Below, piece after piece: positions 4,502 to 6,816 of a stretch of DNA of 6,816 nucleotides. Location of the stretch: NCBI GenBank assembly GCA_003501835.1, contig DNOU01000022.1, positions 1-6,816 on the forward strand, given 5' to 3'. Each line of letters begins with the position of its first letter. Within the stretch, counting starts at the first letter, position 1. This DNA is from Anaerolineaceae bacterium. Lineage in GTDB: Bacteria; Chloroflexota; Anaerolineae; Anaerolineales; Anaerolineaceae. The notes under the pieces were generated by a model. It saw nothing but the letters and a program-made list of their open reading frames with translations, searched no databases and had not been told where the DNA came from. The translations under genes were made by a program, and so were the position numbers.

Positions 4502-5443
4502 ATGAAGATCAACCGGATCATTCTCGTCTGTCTTCTTGTCGCTGGCTTTCTGGTCAGTGGTTTCAGCCAGGCTGCCGATAACGCGGTCACGATCAAGAAG
4601 CTTGAACTGAACATCTGGCCTGAATACGATCAACCGCAAACCTTGGTGATTTTCCGAATCACCCTGTCTTCAGATACCCATCTCCCGGCACAGATCAGTC
4701 TGCGAATTCCCCGCGCTGCAGGCTCTCCTTACAGCGTTGCCATCAAGGACCTGGACGGCCTGGTTTATGATGTGGAATACACGCTGATACCTGAAGGAGA
4801 ATGGAACCGTATCGTCCTCACCACCCCCAGCGCAGAGATCCAGGTTGAATATTATGATCCTGATTTGACGATTGATGGCACGCTGCATTCACTTTCGTAT
4901 CGATGGATCGGTGATTATCCAATCAACGATTTGACAGTGGTGGTGCAGCAGCCGCGGGGCGCTTACAACGTCAATATCAACCCCTATTTGGGTGTTGGCA
5001 AAATCAATCCGGATGACGACCTGGTGTATTACACTGCTTCGCTGGGCAAGCTGGATACCGGTATCGCTTTCGATCTTTCACTCAATTATCAAAAAGCCGA
5101 TGATTCATTGAGCGCCACATCCATATCCGTCAAACCCGCGGGTCAGTTCCCGCTTTCGAATACCTTGGCTAACCAGGTCCAGTCCATTCTGCTTTCAATT
5201 TTGCATGACCAGGGATTGTGGATCACCGCCTTCCTCTTGCTTGCATGGCTGGTACTCTTCCTGTTAGCTTTGTGGCTGGCAGGAGCTCACCTGTTTGACC
5301 GCTGGAAGCGACAGCCCCGCCCGGTGGAAGAATCGAAAAATGGTCAAACTGCGCCGCCACGGTATTGTTCGCAATGCGGTAAGAAAGCAGTCCCGGGTGA
5401 TATTTATTGCCGGGTCTGTGGTACCAAACTTCCCTTACCATAA
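4502..5443 (+). CDS. Membrane protein with extracytoplasmic domain and cytoplasmic C-terminal zinc ribbon
   Basis: A 313-aa protein of unrecognised function with a clear architecture. A signal peptide covers 1-25 (MKINRIILVCLLVAGFLVSG, cleavage probably after GFSQA). Residues about 26-235 form an extracytoplasmic region rich in predicted beta strands (KKLELNIWPEYDQPQTLVIF, SLRIPRAAG, IQVEYYDPDLTIDG, LTVVVQQPRGAYNVNINPYL). One membrane helix lies at about 239-262 (WITAFLLLAWLVLFLLALWL). A basic stretch (HLFDRWKRQPRP) follows, in keeping with a cytoplasmic C-terminus. At the end is a zinc ribbon with Cys289-x2-Cys292 and Cys303-x2-Cys306 (YCSQCGKKAVPGD, YCRVCGTKL). Its neighbours, a CDF on each side, suggest a link with metal handling or envelope state, but that is inference. 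It is transcribed away from the NDDD-type CDF and towards the zinc CDF. The ribosome site is weak. Confidence 0.78.
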   Translation: MKINRIILVCLLVAGFLVSGFSQAADNAVTIKKLELNIWPEYDQPQTLVIFRITLSSDTHLPAQISLRIPRAAGSPYSVAIKDLDGLVYDVEYTLIPEGEWNRIVLTTPSAEIQVEYYDPDLTIDGTLHSLSYRWIGDYPINDLTVVVQQPRGAYNVNINPYLGVGKINPDDDLVYYTASLGKLDTGIAFDLSLNYQKADDSLSATSISVKPAGQFPLSNTLANQVQSILLSILHDQGLWITAFLLLAWLVLFLLALWLAGAHLFDRWKRQPRPVEESKNGQTAPPRYCSQCGKKAVPGDIYCRVCGTKLPLP

Positions 5444-5464
5444 AAAACTCCCCGAAAGGGGAGT
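5442..5464 (-). terminator. Intrinsic terminator of the zinc CDF gene
   Basis: ACTCCCC (5447-5453) and GGGGAGT (5458-5464) pair over 7 bases around a GAAA tetraloop. On the minus strand a run of T's follows (5447-5442). It starts five bases past the CDF stop codon. It overlaps the TAA of the plus-strand zinc-ribbon gene. On the plus strand the stem is followed by GATCATTAATTGC, which has no T-run, so the plus-strand gene has no obvious terminator of its own here. Confidence 0.9.
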
Positions 5465-5469
5465 GATCA

Positions 5470-6393
5470 TTAATTGCAGCCTGATCCCGAGCCGCAGCTG
5501 GTGGGGTCTGTCTCCATTTGAATGGTGGTGTGGTTGATGGCATATTTGGCATTGAGCATGGCGTTGATTTGCTGCAGCACCTGGCTGTTCTCGCTCCTGA
5601 CATCGCAATCCAGCACCACATGCGCAGAGAGCGAGATGTGCCCTGAGCAGATGTTCCAAACGTGCAGGTCATGCACCGCTTCGACTGCCGGCAAAACAGT
5701 CATTTCCTTCTTGATCTCCTGCACCGAAAGGCCTTCAGGCACGCCCTCGATGAGGATGTGCAAAGAGCTGCGTAGAATGCGGTAGGCGCTAAAAATCAGA
5801 ATGCCGCCAATCAAAAAGCTCACCAGCGGATCCAGCCACTGGGCATGGGTAATGGTGATGAGGATGGCGGCGATGATCACACCGATTGAAGAAATGGCAT
5901 CGCCCAGCACGTGCACGAACGCACTTTGGACGTTCAGGTCTTTTCTCCGCGGCTGTTCATTCTGCTGGTCATGATTCCCGAGTACGAAGGCAACGATCAG
6001 ATTGACCACCAGACCGATGATCGCTATGATCAGCATTTCGGTGCTGTGTACCTGGAGAGGCGCCTGCAGACGTTTTACCGCTTCGATGAAAATGCCAATG
6101 GAAATTGCCAGTAACGACAAACCGTTGATGAGAGCTGCAAACACCTCCACGCGATGGTAGCCAAATGTGTGCAGATCATCGGAGGGGCGGGCAGAAATCT
6201 TGAGGGCAAAAAAGCTGGTCCCCAGCGCGAAAACATCCATAAAAACATGCGCTGCATCTGAAAGCAGCGCAAGTGAGTTCGAAAGGATTCCTCCAACGAG
6301 TTCTGCCACCAGGATCAGGCTGGTGAGCACCATGGAGAGGATCAGTCGTCTTTCAACATCGAGTGAACCGTGAAATTTCATTCTCCCATTCAT
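5470..6393 (-). CDS. Zinc-type cation diffusion facilitator (CzcD/ZitB-like)
   Basis: A full-length 307-aa CDF exporter. Membrane helices span residues about 16-205. The TM2 motif is H49-V-F-M-D53 (LSDAAHVFMDVFALG) and the TM5 motif is H161-V-L-G-D165 (SAFVHVLGDAISSIGVI). This gives the H-D-H-D site of bacterial zinc exporters such as ZitB and CzcD, so it would move zinc, and perhaps cobalt or cadmium, out of the cytoplasm. The conserved HTFGYHRVEV loop lies at 75-84. The TM4-TM5 loop (about 141-152) is short, polar and poor in His. The C-terminal domain carries VHDLHVWNICSGHISLSAHV (240-259). The protein ends in a Gly/Ser tail with two Cys (SCGSGSGC). The start is uncertain: the ATG at 6393 follows GAGGA almost directly, and the in-frame ATG at 6381 follows GGGAGA almost directly. 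The gene begins three bases after the HAD stop codon, so both are probably on one transcript. A terminator follows. Confidence 0.93.
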   Translation of the reverse strand: MNGRMKFHGSLDVERRLILSMVLTSLILVAELVGGILSNSLALLSDAAHVFMDVFALGTSFFALKISARPSDDLHTFGYHRVEVFAALINGLSLLAISIGIFIEAVKRLQAPLQVHSTEMLIIAIIGLVVNLIVAFVLGNHDQQNEQPRRKDLNVQSAFVHVLGDAISSIGVIIAAILITITHAQWLDPLVSFLIGGILIFSAYRILRSSLHILIEGVPEGLSVQEIKKEMTVLPAVEAVHDLHVWNICSGHISLSAHVVLDCDVRSENSQVLQQINAMLNAKYAINHTTIQMETDPTSCGSGSGCN

Positions 6394-6396
6394 TCC

Positions 6397-6816
6397 TCAG
6401 GAAGCACATTCTACTACAATATCAGCCACTGAGTTCAAAATTTGCGTTGGGCGGTAGGGGAAACGCAGCACATCCTCCGGTTTTGAGACCCCCGACAGCA
6501 CCAGGATGGTATCCAGCCCGCTCATCACGCCAGCCACGATATCGGTGTCCATGCGGTCGCCGACCATGATGGTGTCTTCGGAATGCACCCCCAGGTAGCG
6601 GATAGCGCTGCGCATCATCAAGGGATTGGGCTTGCCCACAAAGAAAGGTGGCTTCCCCGTTGCCTTCTCGATGAGCGCAGCCATGGAACCCGTGGCAGGG
6701 ACGATGCCGTGCTCGGTGGGACCGGTAGCATCGGGGTTGGTGGCGATGAACATGGCGCCGTCGTTAATCAAACGGATGGCGCGGGCAACCGTCTCAAAGT
6801 TGTAGGTGTTGACCTC
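6397..6816 (-). CDS. HAD-IIA family phosphatase (NagD-like), C-terminal part (runs off right edge)
   Basis: The last 139 residues are visible and the frame is open at the window edge, so the N-terminus with the nucleophile Asp motif lies outside. The sequence closely follows E. coli Nag[21 protein letters not shown] is the cap-domain substrate region. [12 protein letters not shown] carries the motif III Lys (62 of the visible part). [20 protein letters not shown] carries the motif IV acidic residues that bind magnesium, and [12 protein letters not shown] and the end motif ILNSVADIV follow. Such enzymes dephosphorylate nucleotides, sugar phosphates or p-nitrophenyl phosphate. The true substrate cannot be told, so I give no gene symbol. 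It is followed three bases later by the zinc CDF gene and is probably co-transcribed with it, though no functional link is obvious. Confidence 0.92.
   Translation of the reverse strand, partial: EVNTYNFETVARAIRLINDGAMFIATNPDATGPTEHGIVPATGSMAALIEKATGKPPFFVGKPNPLMMRSAIRYLGVHSEDTIMVGDRMDTDIVAGVMSGLDTILVLSGVSKPEDVLRFPYRPTQILNSVADIVVECAS

Noticed and set aside
4331..4639. Minus-strand open frames antisense to the start of the zinc-ribbon gene
   Set aside because: The translations have no family resemblance, and the overlapping plus-strand gene has a clear signal peptide and domain order.
5444..5480. Terminator for the plus-strand zinc-ribbon gene
   Set aside because: The GAAA-loop hairpin is present, but no T-run follows it on the plus strand. 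The T-run is on the minus side only.

Overview
The window looks like a stretch of bacterial chromosome of roughly balanced GC. The protein styles suggest an anaerobic Chloroflexota relative (Anaerolineae-like): a DUF2089 protein next to a YvlB/LiaX-like SHOCT protein, a secreted-domain protein ending in a zinc ribbon, and a stand-alone DUF6504 protein. This placement is an impression from protein style, with no marker gene behind it. There is no rRNA, tRNA, CRISPR array, insertion sequence or phage gene.

Left part (1-1433, all minus strand). A likely operon starts at a recognisable promoter (TTGACA, extended -10 TGATATATT) near 1394-1421. It reads through a small unknown ORF (84 aa), a DUF2089 zinc-ribbon/HTH protein, a SHOCT-like protein and the start of an MFS efflux-type transporter that runs off the left edge. 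The first three genes overlap by 4 and 14 bases. The DUF2089 protein and its neighbour share a similar helical module, so they probably work as a pair, possibly controlling the transporter. Bases 1434-1495 are very AT-rich and carry no gene.

Middle part (1496-4185, minus strand). A DUF6504 protein is followed upstream by a membrane-anchored HD-GYP protein (a cyclic-di-GMP phosphodiesterase candidate) and a cation diffusion facilitator (CDF). Its four predicted metal ligands are Asn-Asp-Asp-Asp, the pattern linked to manganese exporters of the MntE type. The last two genes each end at a clear minus-strand hairpin terminator.

Bases 4186-4501 are non-coding and separate divergent genes. The CDF side holds two nested hairpins, the second followed by a T-run. 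They begin just after a possible start of transcription and look like a structured, perhaps metal-sensing, 5' leader. I could not match it to a known riboswitch core.

Right part (4502-6816). A plus-strand gene encodes a signal peptide, an extracytoplasmic domain, one membrane helix and a cytoplasmic zinc ribbon. It converges on a second CDF with the His-Asp-His-Asp zinc site, and a GAAA-loop terminator lies between them. Upstream of this CDF, and probably co-transcribed with it, is the 3' part of a NagD-type HAD phosphatase gene that runs off the right edge. The region from 3286 to 6393 is therefore a small metal-homeostasis neighbourhood: two exporters of different predicted specificity around a zinc-ribbon membrane protein.
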